From contig JADJCA010000001.1 of NCBI GenBank assembly GCA_016703425.1, positions 62,001-126,000 of the forward strand: a stretch of 64,000 nt of DNA. Reading direction: 5' to 3'. Below, in pieces: positions 43,908 through 52,732 of this stretch (the first letter of the stretch is position 1; every line of letters begins with the position of its first letter). The translations under genes and the position numbers were made by a program. The notes beneath the pieces are model-generated. The model worked only from the letters and a program-made list of their open reading frames with translations, was not told the origin of the DNA and made no database searches. This stretch comes from Myxococcales bacterium. GTDB lineage: Bacteria > Myxococcota_A > Polyangia > Polyangiales > Polyangiaceae.

Positions 43908-44651
43908 TCAGGTGGAGGTCATGCGTTCGACGAGGAAGCTCGCGACATCGCCCGGCTTGGTCCCGGGGCCGAAGCCGGCGTCAAAGCCCAGCTCCAGCGC
44001 CAGCTTGTGATCGATGCGCGGGCCGCCGAGGAGCAAGATGATCTGGTCGCGGAAGCCGCGCGCCTTGGCGAGTTCGACGAAGGCCGCGGCGTTCTCCTTG
44101 TGGCAGTTGCGCTGCGTGATGACCTGACTCACGAGCACGGCGTCGGCCTTGAGCGCCACGACGCGCTCGGCGAGCTGCTCGTTCTCAACTTGGGCGCCGA
44201 GGTTGTAGGCCTCAAAGCCCTTGTAGCTCTCGATGCCCTTGTCCCCTGCGAAGCCCTTGTAGTTGAGGATCGCGTCGATGCCGACGGTATGCGCGTCGGA
44301 GCCGGTGCACGCGCCGACGACGACGATCTTGCGGCCCAGTCGGGTGTGGATGCGTGACTCGATCTCCTCGCGCGAGAGCGCCGACGTTCGAATCTCGGGG
44401 ACGTCGATGCTCGCGATGTCGACGGCGTGCGTCGAGTGCCCGTAGACGACGAAGAACGAATAGCCCTCGGCGCACTCTTCCATCGTGGCGACGAGCGGCT
44501 CTCTTAGGCCGTGCATCTCGGCGAAGCGCCGGGCGGCCTCTCGGGCCCGGGCCGACGGGGGGACCGCGAGCGTGAACGATATCTGAACCATGCCATCGCC
44601 TTCGCGATCACCGTAGGCACGGAGCGGGTGCGTTGCGGACGTGGGGTGCAT
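43908..44651 (-). CDS. kamE: Lysine 5,6-aminomutase beta subunit
   Basis: The 247-residue protein is the B12-binding subunit. GSDAHTVGIDAIL contains the Asp119-x-His121-xx-Gly cobalamin motif, and NYKG places the PLP-binding Lys at 132, eleven residues on, as in the clostridial enzyme. The end shows LLLGGPRIDHKLALELGFDAGFGP. The enzyme moves the terminal amino group of D-lysine/L-beta-lysine using adenosylcobalamin and PLP. GAGGAG is placed before ATG 44651, which lies ten bases after the alpha-subunit stop. Confidence 0.95.
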   Translation of the reverse strand: MHPTSATHPLRAYGDREGDGMVQISFTLAVPPSARAREAARRFAEMHGLREPLVATMEECAEGYSFFVVYGHSTHAVDIASIDVPEIRTSALSREEIESRIHTRLGRKIVVVGACTGSDAHTVGIDAILNYKGFAGDKGIESYKGFEAYNLGAQVENEQLAERVVALKADAVLVSQVITQRNCHKENAAAFVELAKARGFRDQIILLLGGPRIDHKLALELGFDAGFGPGTKPGDVASFLVERMTST

Positions 44652-44661
44652 GGCGATCTCC

Positions 44662-46224
44662 TCAGGACGCGGTCGGACGCGGCTTCTCGAGCGCATCCAG
44701 GATGGGGTTCATGTAGTCGGCGCCCCGCTCGGCGACGCCGGCGTAGCCCTTGCCACCGGTGCGCGTACGCTTCACGTCGGCGAAGGCGCCGTGTCCGATG
44801 GCGTCCCAGATGCTGTCCTTGTGGACGCTCCGGAGCTCGGTGAGCGCCTCGTCGAGGACCGCCTCCGCGCGCTTGGCGACCCGGCCGTCTCGCTTCCACT
44901 CGATCTCTTCGCCGAGGTGCTTGCAGGCTGAAAATACGTATTTGGTCGCCTTCAGCGACAGGTACCGATCCATCAACATGGGGTTATGGATGGCCTCGCT
45001 GAACATGCCGAGCAGCTCGATGGACTGCTCGGTCGTGACGCCGACGAGGTTGAACATCGCGTCGTGGACGTGAGCGAAGAAGATGTCGCCAACCTTGTGT
45101 TTCGTCGGCGGCATCCACTTGATGGGGTGACGGTCGAAGATTTGGCGAATGAGCTGCGCCTGCGCCACCTCCAAGAGGAAGCTGTCTTCGAGCCAGGGGT
45201 TAATCTCGTAGGCGTGGCCCAAGCCCATCTGCTCTTCACGAAGGCCCGCGCGGAGCGCGAAGGCTTCGTTGATGAACTGACTCGCGAGGACCGTGTGCGC
45301 CTTCTCAACGGCGTCGGCGGTCGTCAGGTAGTTGTCTTCGCCGGTGTTGATGATCATGCCAGCGCGCGCGATAAACCGCCTGGCGACGTACTGGTCGACG
45401 AAGTTCCGGCACATGTTGATGTCGCGGAAGAGGATGCCGTACATCGCGTCGTTGAGGAGCATGTCGAGGCGCTCCACGGCGCCCATCCAGGCGATCTCGG
45501 CCATGCATAGGCCTGACGAGTAGTTCGTCTGGTGGATGTAGCGCCCGTACTCCTTCGTCGCTTCGTCGGTGGCGCGGCGGATGATCTTGAAGTTCTCCTG
45601 CGTCGCGAAGGTGCCTCCAAACCCCTCTGTGGTGGCGCCGTGGGGCACGTAGTCGAGGAGCGATTGGGCCGTCGCGCGAATGACCGCAACGATGTCGGCG
45701 CCACCGTGGGCGGCGGCCTTGGCTTGGAGCGCGTCGTCGTAGATGTTGCCCGTCGCGACGATGACGTACTTGAGCGGGTTGGGACCGGGAAGCGAGGCGC
45801 GCTTGTTAGCTTCGCGCTCCTCGCGCGCAGAGTCGATGCGCCCGAGCGCCGCGTCGACGTGCGGCTTGAGGATGCCGGCGAGTACGGCACCCTCGGGGCC
45901 GCCGACGCCGTCGTCGAGGTCGTGGCCGAACGCCAGCCGCTCGCCGGCTTCCTGAATCGTCTTGGCTCCGCCGTGCAGGGCGCGCGCGAGGAACGTGGAG
46001 ATGCCGCGGCCTAGGAGTCCCGCCTTGTGGTAGCGCTCCACGGCGAGGTTCACGATGGGAGCGCCTTGGTCGTCGACACCGTCCACACCGAAGGCTCGGA
46101 GGATCGTGCGCTCGACGCCGACGCTCGTATGACGGTCGATGTACTTCTGGACGTCGCCACCGATTTCAGAGGCGAGCAGGCGGCACTCGGCAACCTTGCG
46201 TTCGTCGACGGGAACACGGGCCAT
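44662..46224 (-). CDS. kamD: Lysine 5,6-aminomutase alpha subunit
   Basis: The 520-residue protein is the catalytic TIM-barrel subunit, with the family sequence TGNIYDDALQAKAAAHGGAD, ATQENFKIIRRATDEATKEY and INPWLEDSFLLEVAQAQLIR. The partner kamE follows directly. Lysine fermentation genes (for 3,5-diaminohexanoate dehydrogenase, 3-keto-5-aminohexanoate cleavage enzyme) are absent here. An ATG at 46242 is an alternative start; 46224 gives MARVPVDERKV, similar to relatives. Confidence 0.95.
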   Translation of the reverse strand: MARVPVDERKVAECRLLASEIGGDVQKYIDRHTSVGVERTILRAFGVDGVDDQGAPIVNLAVERYHKAGLLGRGISTFLARALHGGAKTIQEAGERLAFGHDLDDGVGGPEGAVLAGILKPHVDAALGRIDSAREEREANKRASLPGPNPLKYVIVATGNIYDDALQAKAAAHGGADIVAVIRATAQSLLDYVPHGATTEGFGGTFATQENFKIIRRATDEATKEYGRYIHQTNYSSGLCMAEIAWMGAVERLDMLLNDAMYGILFRDINMCRNFVDQYVARRFIARAGMIINTGEDNYLTTADAVEKAHTVLASQFINEAFALRAGLREEQMGLGHAYEINPWLEDSFLLEVAQAQLIRQIFDRHPIKWMPPTKHKVGDIFFAHVHDAMFNLVGVTTEQSIELLGMFSEAIHNPMLMDRYLSLKATKYVFSACKHLGEEIEWKRDGRVAKRAEAVLDEALTELRSVHKDSIWDAIGHGAFADVKRTRTGGKGYAGVAERGADYMNPILDALEKPRPTAS

Positions 46225-46314
46225 GGCCGATGTTTCGCACATTCGCGGCTTCGGGCAAAGCGGTTGGTTTTTTTGCGAGCGCCCATCGCCGTCTCGCGAC
46301 GACGCTCGGGGGAC

Positions 46315-47577
46315 CTAGCGCGGGGCCTTCATGAGCGTGGACGCGAAGGCGAGGCTGCCGACGCCGCCTTCGTTTACCCAATAGATGCTCGTCTCGTCGA
46401 CGAGGACGTCGACGGGGGCCGCTTGGGCGGTGGCGACGTCCCGCACGGTGCCTGCGCAATTCGTCAGATCGCAGCGCCGAACGACGCCGTCGATCGTCGG
46501 CCCCGCGTCGCCGCGGCTCCCCTCGAGGGTCCAAACCAACGTGGTGCCGGCGATCGCGAGGCTTGAGAGGGTGCCCTCGGTTTGGTTGGCCACGACGGTG
46601 GTGGGAATCCCGCCGACACACCCTGTGAGTGGACAGCTCAAGATTGAGTCGAGGAGGGAGGCGGCCCAGAAGACCGTGGTGCCAGAAATGGCCAGCGCGC
46701 CAAGCGCCGTGCTGTTGACGATCGTGTGGGGAGTCGGGCAGGCGGGCGCAGCGCACCGAACGAGGTGCCCGTTCTCCGTCCACACGATGGAATTGTCGGG
46801 GGCGAAGGTGATGGCTCTCGAAAAGCCCTTGGAGAGGTTGCCGACGGCGTTGGGCAGGAGCGCTGCCGCGCCTGCGCAAAGACCTAAGGGGCAGAAGGCC
46901 ACGCGCTGGTCGAAGTCGTCGTTGGCCCACGCGATGCCCGCGTCGCTCACCGCGATGCCGGCCGACGAAGAGAAGCTATCGCCCTTGCTCACACGAACCG
47001 TGGGCCCACCGTCGAGGGGGGTGCGGTAGGCGCCGCCGCCCGTCTGATAGCGCTCGGTCCAGTAGACATAGCCGCCGTAGCCGACGACGCTCGACGGAAC
47101 CGTCCCCGCGGCGTCGACGTCGGCGTTGACGCGAGTGGGACCGAGCGAGAGGCAGCCAGTCTTCTTGCACGAGTGGATTCCCGCTGCGTCACCGCCGCTG
47201 GCAACGAAGAGATCTCCGCCGAAGGCGCCGAGGCCAAGGGCGCCGTAGAGCGCGGTGGCACCGCCGCTCAACGTGCAAAGACCCCCCGCGCAGGCGCCGC
47301 CGCTGCAGTCGTGAAAACAGGCGCCGCAGTGCTGGAGGGAGGTCGCCAGGTCCGCGTTGCACAAGGCCGCGTCGACGCTCGCGTCGCCCGTCGGAGTGCT
47401 CCCGTCCGCGGCGCTTGCCTCCTTTTCGAGCCCGCCGTCGGCCGCTAGCGCGCCGTCGGTCGAAGCGTCGGCGACGACTGGCGTCGGCGGCTCCGCCTGC
47501 GTCTCACCGCAGGCCGCCGCGCCGTGCATGGCGCCCGCCGCCAAGGCGGCAAGGGCGAGGAGACGCGCCGGCTTCAT
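46315..47577 (-). CDS. Cys-containing lipoprotein with beta-propeller-like repeats (paralog 2)
   Basis: The 420-residue protein has a lipoprotein signal ending GAAACGE and an Asp/Ala/Gly-rich linker. Then comes CGACFHDCSGGACAGGLC, a disulfide motif shared with the preceding gene product, and about seven beta repeats each like GIAVSDAGIAWANDDFDQRV or ALAISGTTVFWAASL. It is clearly a paralog of the 47574-48884 product; both have the same Cys motif, the same TLVWTLEG strand and the same SIYWVNEGG end. The start overlaps the paralog's stop by ATGA. It is probably surface-exposed and cotranslated. The function is unknown; propeller folding is inferred from repeats. Confidence 0.75.
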   Translation of the reverse strand: MKPARLLALAALAAGAMHGAAACGETQAEPPTPVVADASTDGALAADGGLEKEASAADGSTPTGDASVDAALCNADLATSLQHCGACFHDCSGGACAGGLCTLSGGATALYGALGLGAFGGDLFVASGGDAAGIHSCKKTGCLSLGPTRVNADVDAAGTVPSSVVGYGGYVYWTERYQTGGGAYRTPLDGGPTVRVSKGDSFSSSAGIAVSDAGIAWANDDFDQRVAFCPLGLCAGAAALLPNAVGNLSKGFSRAITFAPDNSIVWTENGHLVRCAAPACPTPHTIVNSTALGALAISGTTVFWAASLLDSILSCPLTGCVGGIPTTVVANQTEGTLSSLAIAGTTLVWTLEGSRGDAGPTIDGVVRRCDLTNCAGTVRDVATAQAAPVDVLVDETSIYWVNEGGVGSLAFASTLMKAPR

Positions 47578-48884
47578 CGCGGGACCTTCTTGATGGACGA
47601 CGCGCCGTCGAGGCGGTTCGTGCGCCCTTCGTTGAGCCAATAGATGCTGTTCGCGTCGATGACCGTTCGGATGGGGGCTGCCTCGTTGGCCGCGATGGTG
47701 ACGACGGTGCCCGGGCAATCGGAGACGTCGCATTTACGCACGATGCCGTCGGTGGTGAGGCCGCCGTCGCCACTGAGAGTGCCTGACAGCGTCCACGCGA
47801 GGGTGGAGCCGCTGATGGCGAGGCCCACGAGTGTGCTCTCGCTCTGCCCGCTGATGACCTCCGTCGCAACGCCGCCGGGGCATCCGGTGATGGGACAGCT
47901 CTTGATGGCGTCGTCGGTCGCGGCGGTCCAGTAGACGGTGGTGCCGGAGATCGCCAATCCAAGGTTCGCGTGCCCCGTCCCGTTGATGATGGTCTGAGGC
48001 CCGCCGCCGCACGCCGGCGTGGTGCAGCGGACGATCGCGCTGTTCTCGACCCAGACGATGGAGCCGTCGGGCGCAAACTCTACCGCGCTGGAATAGCCCA
48101 GCGTCGCGTTGCCCGGTGCGTTGGGCAACAAGGTGGCGGCCCCCGAACAACTCGGCAACGGACAGAATCCGACGCGCTGGTTCGAGTCGTTCTGTCCCCA
48201 AGCGATGCCCGCGTCGCTCACCGCGATGGAGGCCGACTTCGAGAAGACGTCGCCTTGGCTCACTCGCACCGTGTTTCCGCCGGCGAGGTCTGTTCGGTAT
48301 GCGCCGTAACCGGCCTTGTAGTTCTCGGCCCAATAGACGTAGCTGCCGATGGCCGCGACCGACCGGACCGTCGTTGTGGCGGGATCGACGTCCGTCGTGA
48401 GGCGCGTGACACCGCTTGCGACGCAGCCGGCCTTGGAACACGAAAAAGCACCCGCGTTCGAGTTGGACCCGCTGCCGATCACAAGCTGATCGCCGACCTG
48501 CCCCAAGCCGAGGGCCCCGTAAAACGTGACGACGCCATCGCGCGCAACGGTGCAAACGCCCTTGTCGCACGTGCCACCGCTGCAGTCGTGGCCGCATGCG
48601 CCGCAGTTCTGAAGCGACGTCATGAGATCGGCGCTGCACGTGGGGGCTCCCGTGTCGGCGTCCCCATTGGCGGCCGCGGCCGAGTCGCCGGGCGCATCGG
48701 TGCCGCTTGCCGAGTCGTCCGCGGAGCCGTCGGCGGAGCTGCCGGTCTCTGCGTTCGCAGGATCGCCGCCATCGGGCAGGAGGCCGTTGTCCAGGATGGG
48801 GTCCGGCAAGTCGAGCAGCGCGGCGCACGCCGGAAGCGCCAAAAGGAACGGGAGTACGGCTCGAAGCGGTGCGCGGCGCGTCAT
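47574..48884 (-). CDS. Cys-containing lipoprotein with beta-propeller-like repeats (paralog 1)
   Basis: The 436-residue protein starts at ATG 48884 (MTRRAPLRAVLPFLLALPACAA, a short signal with the lipobox LPAC). An Asp/Ala/Ser-rich linker follows, then CGACGHDCSGGTCDKGVC and repeats such as SIAVSDAGIAWGQNDSNQRV and GLAISGTTVYWTAA. The C-terminus is KKVPR. Start and stop overlap neighbours by ATGA. It is the tandem partner of the next gene; the duplication is old, since large parts differ. It likely lies on the outer membrane as a binding protein for the kinase-linked cassette. Confidence 0.75.
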   Translation of the reverse strand: MTRRAPLRAVLPFLLALPACAALLDLPDPILDNGLLPDGGDPANAETGSSADGSADDSASGTDAPGDSAAAANGDADTGAPTCSADLMTSLQNCGACGHDCSGGTCDKGVCTVARDGVVTFYGALGLGQVGDQLVIGSGSNSNAGAFSCSKAGCVASGVTRLTTDVDPATTTVRSVAAIGSYVYWAENYKAGYGAYRTDLAGGNTVRVSQGDVFSKSASIAVSDAGIAWGQNDSNQRVGFCPLPSCSGAATLLPNAPGNATLGYSSAVEFAPDGSIVWVENSAIVRCTTPACGGGPQTIINGTGHANLGLAISGTTVYWTAATDDAIKSCPITGCPGGVATEVISGQSESTLVGLAISGSTLAWTLSGTLSGDGGLTTDGIVRKCDVSDCPGTVVTIAANEAAPIRTVIDANSIYWLNEGRTNRLDGASSIKKVPR

Positions 48885-49894
48885 TGAAAGCCCCCAGAGA
48901 GGAGCGCCCCACGCGGCGAGAAGTTGAGCGTTAGCGCCGACGCCTCGCGGTTGCGAGGAGCTGTCAGGACGAGCACGAGGCCTGTTGCGACGAGGGCGCC
49001 GCCGGCGGCGAAGCCGACGGTGGAGATGAGCGCCTTGCCTTTGGCGTCGTCGACGGCGTCCAGGCCCTTCTGGTTGCACCGCGCAAGATCGCTTGAGCAG
49101 TCGGGCTCCGCGTCCTTCCGCGCGGACATGGCCTGAAGCCCGAAGATGGCCCCCACGGCGAGGCCCGCCACACCAACACCGCCGGCGACGAAGCCGAGGG
49201 TTCGTTGCGTGCTCCCCGAGGGCGCGCCATCCGGCGTCTCGGGGCCCGGAAGCGGTGCCGCGCCGACAGGTCCTCGCGCTGGGGGCGTCGCCGTGGCGAC
49301 CGCTTGCGTTGCCGGTGGCAAGCGCTCGAGCTGCGGGATCGAGACGGTCGCCGTCTCCTTCGCGCGGACCGCCTGCGCCACAGTGGTCCACGGCTTGTAG
49401 CCAGGCGCCGACGCTTCAATGTTGTGGCTACCCGGGTCGACGGGGATCGCGACGCCCCACTCGCCGGCGCCCACCTCGCTACCGTCGCGTTTGATGACGA
49501 GGCCCGCGCTCCGCGCCGAGGGTGGCACCACGATGGACAGCTTGACGAGTGTCGGCTCGAGCGCCAGCGCTCGCTGCCTCGCCTTGGCGGCCCATTCGCG
49601 ACGGTTCGACTTCTCCGCCTCGCTGATCGTCTCCTTGTAGGTCGCCCACGCGCTGGCGGTTTGGCCGTTCTTCTCGTAGCACGCCGCGAGGTTGAGCAAG
49701 GTGCCCGCGCCGGGGTCGAGCCTCTGGCTCTCGGCCAGCTTCGGGCACGCGTCGCCGTAGCGGCCAGCGGTCATCAATCGGCGCCCCTCTTCGAAGAGCG
49801 CCTGCGCGGCAGCTTGACTCGGCGCCTTCTGAGCGGCGGCAACGCCCGTCGACAGGAGCAGTGACAGCAGCGTAGCGGCGTGAACCGTCTTCAC
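48881..49894 (-). CDS. Signal-peptide TPR protein with PEGA-like and membrane segments
   Basis: The 337-residue protein has a signal peptide (ending GVAAAQ), a TPR-like region at about 25-110 (ALFEEGRRLMTAGRYGDACPK), a PEGA-like beta domain (VPVDPGSHNIEASAPGYKPW type) and two hydrophobic segments (FVAGGVGVAGLAVGAIFGL; FAAGGALVATGLVLVLTAP). This layout is widespread next to myxobacterial Ser/Thr kinases. It starts at GTG 49894 in a GTGA overlap with the kinase and ends in an ATGA overlap with the first lipoprotein. It probably bridges the kinase to extracytoplasmic proteins. Confidence 0.8.
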   Translation of the reverse strand: MKTVHAATLLSLLLSTGVAAAQKAPSQAAAQALFEEGRRLMTAGRYGDACPKLAESQRLDPGAGTLLNLAACYEKNGQTASAWATYKETISEAEKSNRREWAAKARQRALALEPTLVKLSIVVPPSARSAGLVIKRDGSEVGAGEWGVAIPVDPGSHNIEASAPGYKPWTTVAQAVRAKETATVSIPQLERLPPATQAVATATPPARGPVGAAPLPGPETPDGAPSGSTQRTLGFVAGGVGVAGLAVGAIFGLQAMSARKDAEPDCSSDLARCNQKGLDAVDDAKGKALISTVGFAAGGALVATGLVLVLTAPRNREASALTLNFSPRGALLSGGFQ

Positions 49895-51261
49895 TTTCGA
49901 TCACCAGGAAGGTCGTCGTTGGCGACGCGTGGCGTGGCGTGTTTGGGTGGCCTCGGCCCCGGCTTCTGAGCCGCGCTCGGGCCCGGTGTCACGGGCGGCG
50001 TTGAACTTGATGGCGCGCTCGACGGGACCGACGGTCCCGCGGACGCTGCGGGCGTCGCGGACGTTGCCCCGCCCGCTGCGAGGACCGGCGGCGGCGCCGC
50101 TGCGGCAGCGACGCTCGAGGGCGCCGGTGCGAGCGTTAGCGTGCCTTCGCGTTGTGAGGTCGCGCGCAGGACGAAGGTCGCCAACGCCCCTACGACGGCG
50201 GCGCCAACGAGCACGCCGAGCGCCATCGCCCGCCGCGGTGGTGTGCCTCGCGCGAGCTCCGTGGCGCCCCACGAGACGGAGGTGGAGCCGCCTTGCCCTG
50301 CCGGCACGACCCGCGCCGATGACGACGCCGGGGGGCTCGGAGGTAGGCGCCCCGAGCCACCCACGATGGCGACGCGTGACGCGAGGACGCTCCCGGCCGT
50401 GCTGGCAAAGGGGGCGAGCGCCATGGCGAGCTCTCCCACGCTGCCGAAGCGCCGGGCCGGATCCTTCTCGAGGCACTTGTCGACAACGCGAAGGAGCTCG
50501 GGGTGCAGATCGGCGCGGAGCTCGCCTAGCGGAGGAGGCGCCTCCGTGAGTACGAGAGAGCAGAGCTGCGTAAGGGTGGTGGCGACAAACGGAACGCGGC
50601 CTCCGAGCACCTCGTAGAGGATCGCTCCGATAGACCAGATGTCGCTTCTCGCGTCGACGTCGCGCGAAGCCTTGAGCTGCTCCGGGGACATGTAATTCGG
50701 TGAGCCGATCACCTCGGTGGTCCCCGTCAGGGAGAGATCGTCGGCCGCGGTCTTCGAGATGCCGAAGTCGAGCACCTTGATGAGAGGGCTGCCGTCGACG
50801 CTCTTGGTCACGAAGAGATTCTTGGGCTTCAAGTCCCGATGAATGATGCCGAGCGAATGCGCTTCGGCGATGGCCTCGCAGGCTTGGATGACGTAGTCCA
50901 CAGCCTCGCTCTCAGGGAGCGGGCCGCGCTGCTGGAGGAGCGCCGAGAGGTCGCATCCGTCCAGGAGCTCCATGACGATGTAGGGGCCGCCGGTCTCGAG
51001 CCGCCCGACGTCGATGACGCGCGCCACGTGCTCGCTGCGAAGTTGGGCCGCGGCACGGGCTTCGCGCTCGAAGCGCGCGACGACCTGGGCGTTTACGAGG
51101 CCCTCGGGCAAGAGGAACTTGAGGGCGACGCGTTGGTGGAGCTGCGTGTGTTCCGCCGCCACCACGACGCCCATGCCACCGGCGCCGAGGATATCCAGGG
51201 CGCGGTACTTCCCCGCGAGCATGTCGCCCTTGGCGACCGGCGGGGGCGGCAACGGACCCAT
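49891..51261 (-). CDS. Membrane Ser/Thr protein kinase (Pkn type)
   Basis: The 456-residue protein has a full Hanks-type kinase domain: GAGGMGVV P-loop, Lys48 (VALKF), HRDLKPKN at 141-148 and DFG at 165-167. A Pro/Ala-rich linker, one membrane segment (ALGVLVGAAVVGALATFVL, about 355-375) and an extracytoplasmic Pro/Ser-rich tail follow. It is the first gene of a four-gene unit with 4-base overlaps throughout. A TATACT box six bases before ATG 51261 suggests a near-leaderless message, but no -35 box at correct spacing is seen. The ligand is unknown; the downstream lipoproteins are candidates. Confidence 0.9.
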   Translation of the reverse strand: MGPLPPPPVAKGDMLAGKYRALDILGAGGMGVVVAAEHTQLHQRVALKFLLPEGLVNAQVVARFEREARAAAQLRSEHVARVIDVGRLETGGPYIVMELLDGCDLSALLQQRGPLPESEAVDYVIQACEAIAEAHSLGIIHRDLKPKNLFVTKSVDGSPLIKVLDFGISKTAADDLSLTGTTEVIGSPNYMSPEQLKASRDVDARSDIWSIGAILYEVLGGRVPFVATTLTQLCSLVLTEAPPPLGELRADLHPELLRVVDKCLEKDPARRFGSVGELAMALAPFASTAGSVLASRVAIVGGSGRLPPSPPASSSARVVPAGQGGSTSVSWGATELARGTPPRRAMALGVLVGAAVVGALATFVLRATSQREGTLTLAPAPSSVAAAAAPPPVLAAGGATSATPAASAGPSVPSSAPSSSTPPVTPGPSAAQKPGPRPPKHATPRVANDDLPGDRK

Positions 51262-51366
51262 CGACGCAGTATAGCGGCGGACCGGCTAAACGGGCCGAAA
51301 TTACCCGCCTTTTGCGACACCCCCTTGATCGCCGAAGGGCATCGGTGCAATCCCTGGAGGATGCAC

Positions 51367-52719
51367 GTGCATCTCGTGGCGCCCTCCAACGAGGACTCGA
51401 CGTACATCAAGCCCCTCTGGGTCGCGACGCTGGCCGCGCACACGCCGTCGGACGTCGAGCTGACGTTTCACGATGACGGCCTCTCGCCGCTCGATCTCGC
51501 GAACGTCTCCGACACGCCGAACCTGGTCGGGATCAGCGTCAACTCGAAGACGGCCTCACGCGCCTACGCCATCGCTGACGCCTATCGTGAGCGCGGCGTG
51601 CCGGTGGTGCTGGGCGGCATTCACGCGACGGCCTTGCCCGACGAGGCGCTTCTGCACGCCGACGCGGTGGTCGTCGGCGAAGCCGAGTGGCTTTGGCGTG
51701 ACGTCGTGCTCGATGCGAAGGCCGGCAAGCTCGGTCGGTCGCGATCGCTCATCCACAGAGCGATCTACAAACACGAGAAGTGGCCCGAGCTCGTGGGCCT
51801 CCCGCGGCCGCGCCGCGAGCTCTTGTCGTCGTACAAATACGTGCCCTTCGACGTGGTGCAGACGACGCGCGGTTGTCCATTCCCGTGCGAGTTCTGCAGC
51901 GTCTCGACCTACAACGGCTCGTCGTTTCGTTTTCGCCCGGTGCGCGAGGTCGTCGCCGAGCTCGAGGAGGTTGGCCCGCGCGTGCTCTTTGGCGACGACA
52001 ACGTGATGATCCACACGAAGTACAGCCACGAGCTCTTCGAGGCCATGGTGCCGCTCAAGAAGATGTGGGTGGCGCAAGTTTCACTTGCCGCGTTGCATCG
52101 TGTCGAGAACATCGAGGTCATGGCCCGCGCCGGATGCCGCGCGCTCTTCATCGGCTTCGAGTCGGTCGACGACGACGTCGTTCGGGCAGCGGGGAAGCGG
52201 CAGAATCGCCCTCGCAAGTACACAGACATCGTGCGCCGTCTCTCCGACCACGGCATCGCCGTTTGGGGGAGCTTCATCTTTGGCCTCGACGAAGACAGCG
52301 GTGAGGCCTTCGATCGCACCGTCGACTTCTGCGTCGAGTCACAACTGACGATGGCGCTCTTTGCGCTCCTGACGCCGTACCCGGGGACGCGCCTCTACAA
52401 GCGCCTCGAGGCGGAGGGGCGGCTCACGCGCCCCAGGTGGTGGCTCACGCCCGACCACGACACCGACGCGCCGTTCTACAAGCCGCTGCAGATGAGCCGC
52501 GAAGAGCTAAGGGCCGGATGGGTCAAGGCGTGGCGCGCCATGTACTCCTACGGCAACATCCGCCGGCGGTACGACTTCGGACTGGACCACTCGTGGATCC
52601 AAAACGTGGCCTACTGGCCCATCAACCTCATGATGCACGAACTGGCGGAGCGAAAGATCGCTGGCGGCGACCGCAACTGGCGAAAGCACCGCACGCTCGA
52701 CGTGCCCTTCGGTTTGTGA
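51367..52719 (+). CDS. B12-binding-domain radical SAM protein (DUF4070 type)
   Basis: The protein has 450 residues from GTG 51367, which lies six bases after GGAGG (51356-51360); an ATG at 51361 touches that site and would add two residues. An N-terminal cobalamin-binding-like domain is followed by the radical SAM motif RGCPFPCEFCS (CxxxCxxC), a TIM barrel (WGSFIFGLDEDSGEAF) and a C-terminal DUF4070-like segment (LLTPYPGTRLYKRLEAEGRL). Related enzymes make methyl transfers or ring changes in lipids and pigments. The substrate cannot be named. It converges with the small TPR gene, 13 bases away. Confidence 0.88.
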   Translation: MHLVAPSNEDSTYIKPLWVATLAAHTPSDVELTFHDDGLSPLDLANVSDTPNLVGISVNSKTASRAYAIADAYRERGVPVVLGGIHATALPDEALLHADAVVVGEAEWLWRDVVLDAKAGKLGRSRSLIHRAIYKHEKWPELVGLPRPRRELLSSYKYVPFDVVQTTRGCPFPCEFCSVSTYNGSSFRFRPVREVVAELEEVGPRVLFGDDNVMIHTKYSHELFEAMVPLKKMWVAQVSLAALHRVENIEVMARAGCRALFIGFESVDDDVVRAAGKRQNRPRKYTDIVRRLSDHGIAVWGSFIFGLDEDSGEAFDRTVDFCVESQLTMALFALLTPYPGTRLYKRLEAEGRLTRPRWWLTPDHDTDAPFYKPLQMSREELRAGWVKAWRAMYSYGNIRRRYDFGLDHSWIQNVAYWPINLMMHELAERKIAGGDRNWRKHRTLDVPFGL

Positions 52720-52732
52720 CGACGCGTTGCCG

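Noticed and set aside
46255..46300. GCGAG-CTCGC hairpin with a run of T near the end of the lipoprotein cassette
   Set aside because: The T-run is upstream of the hairpin on the plus strand and A-rich on the minus strand, so it is not a terminator for either.
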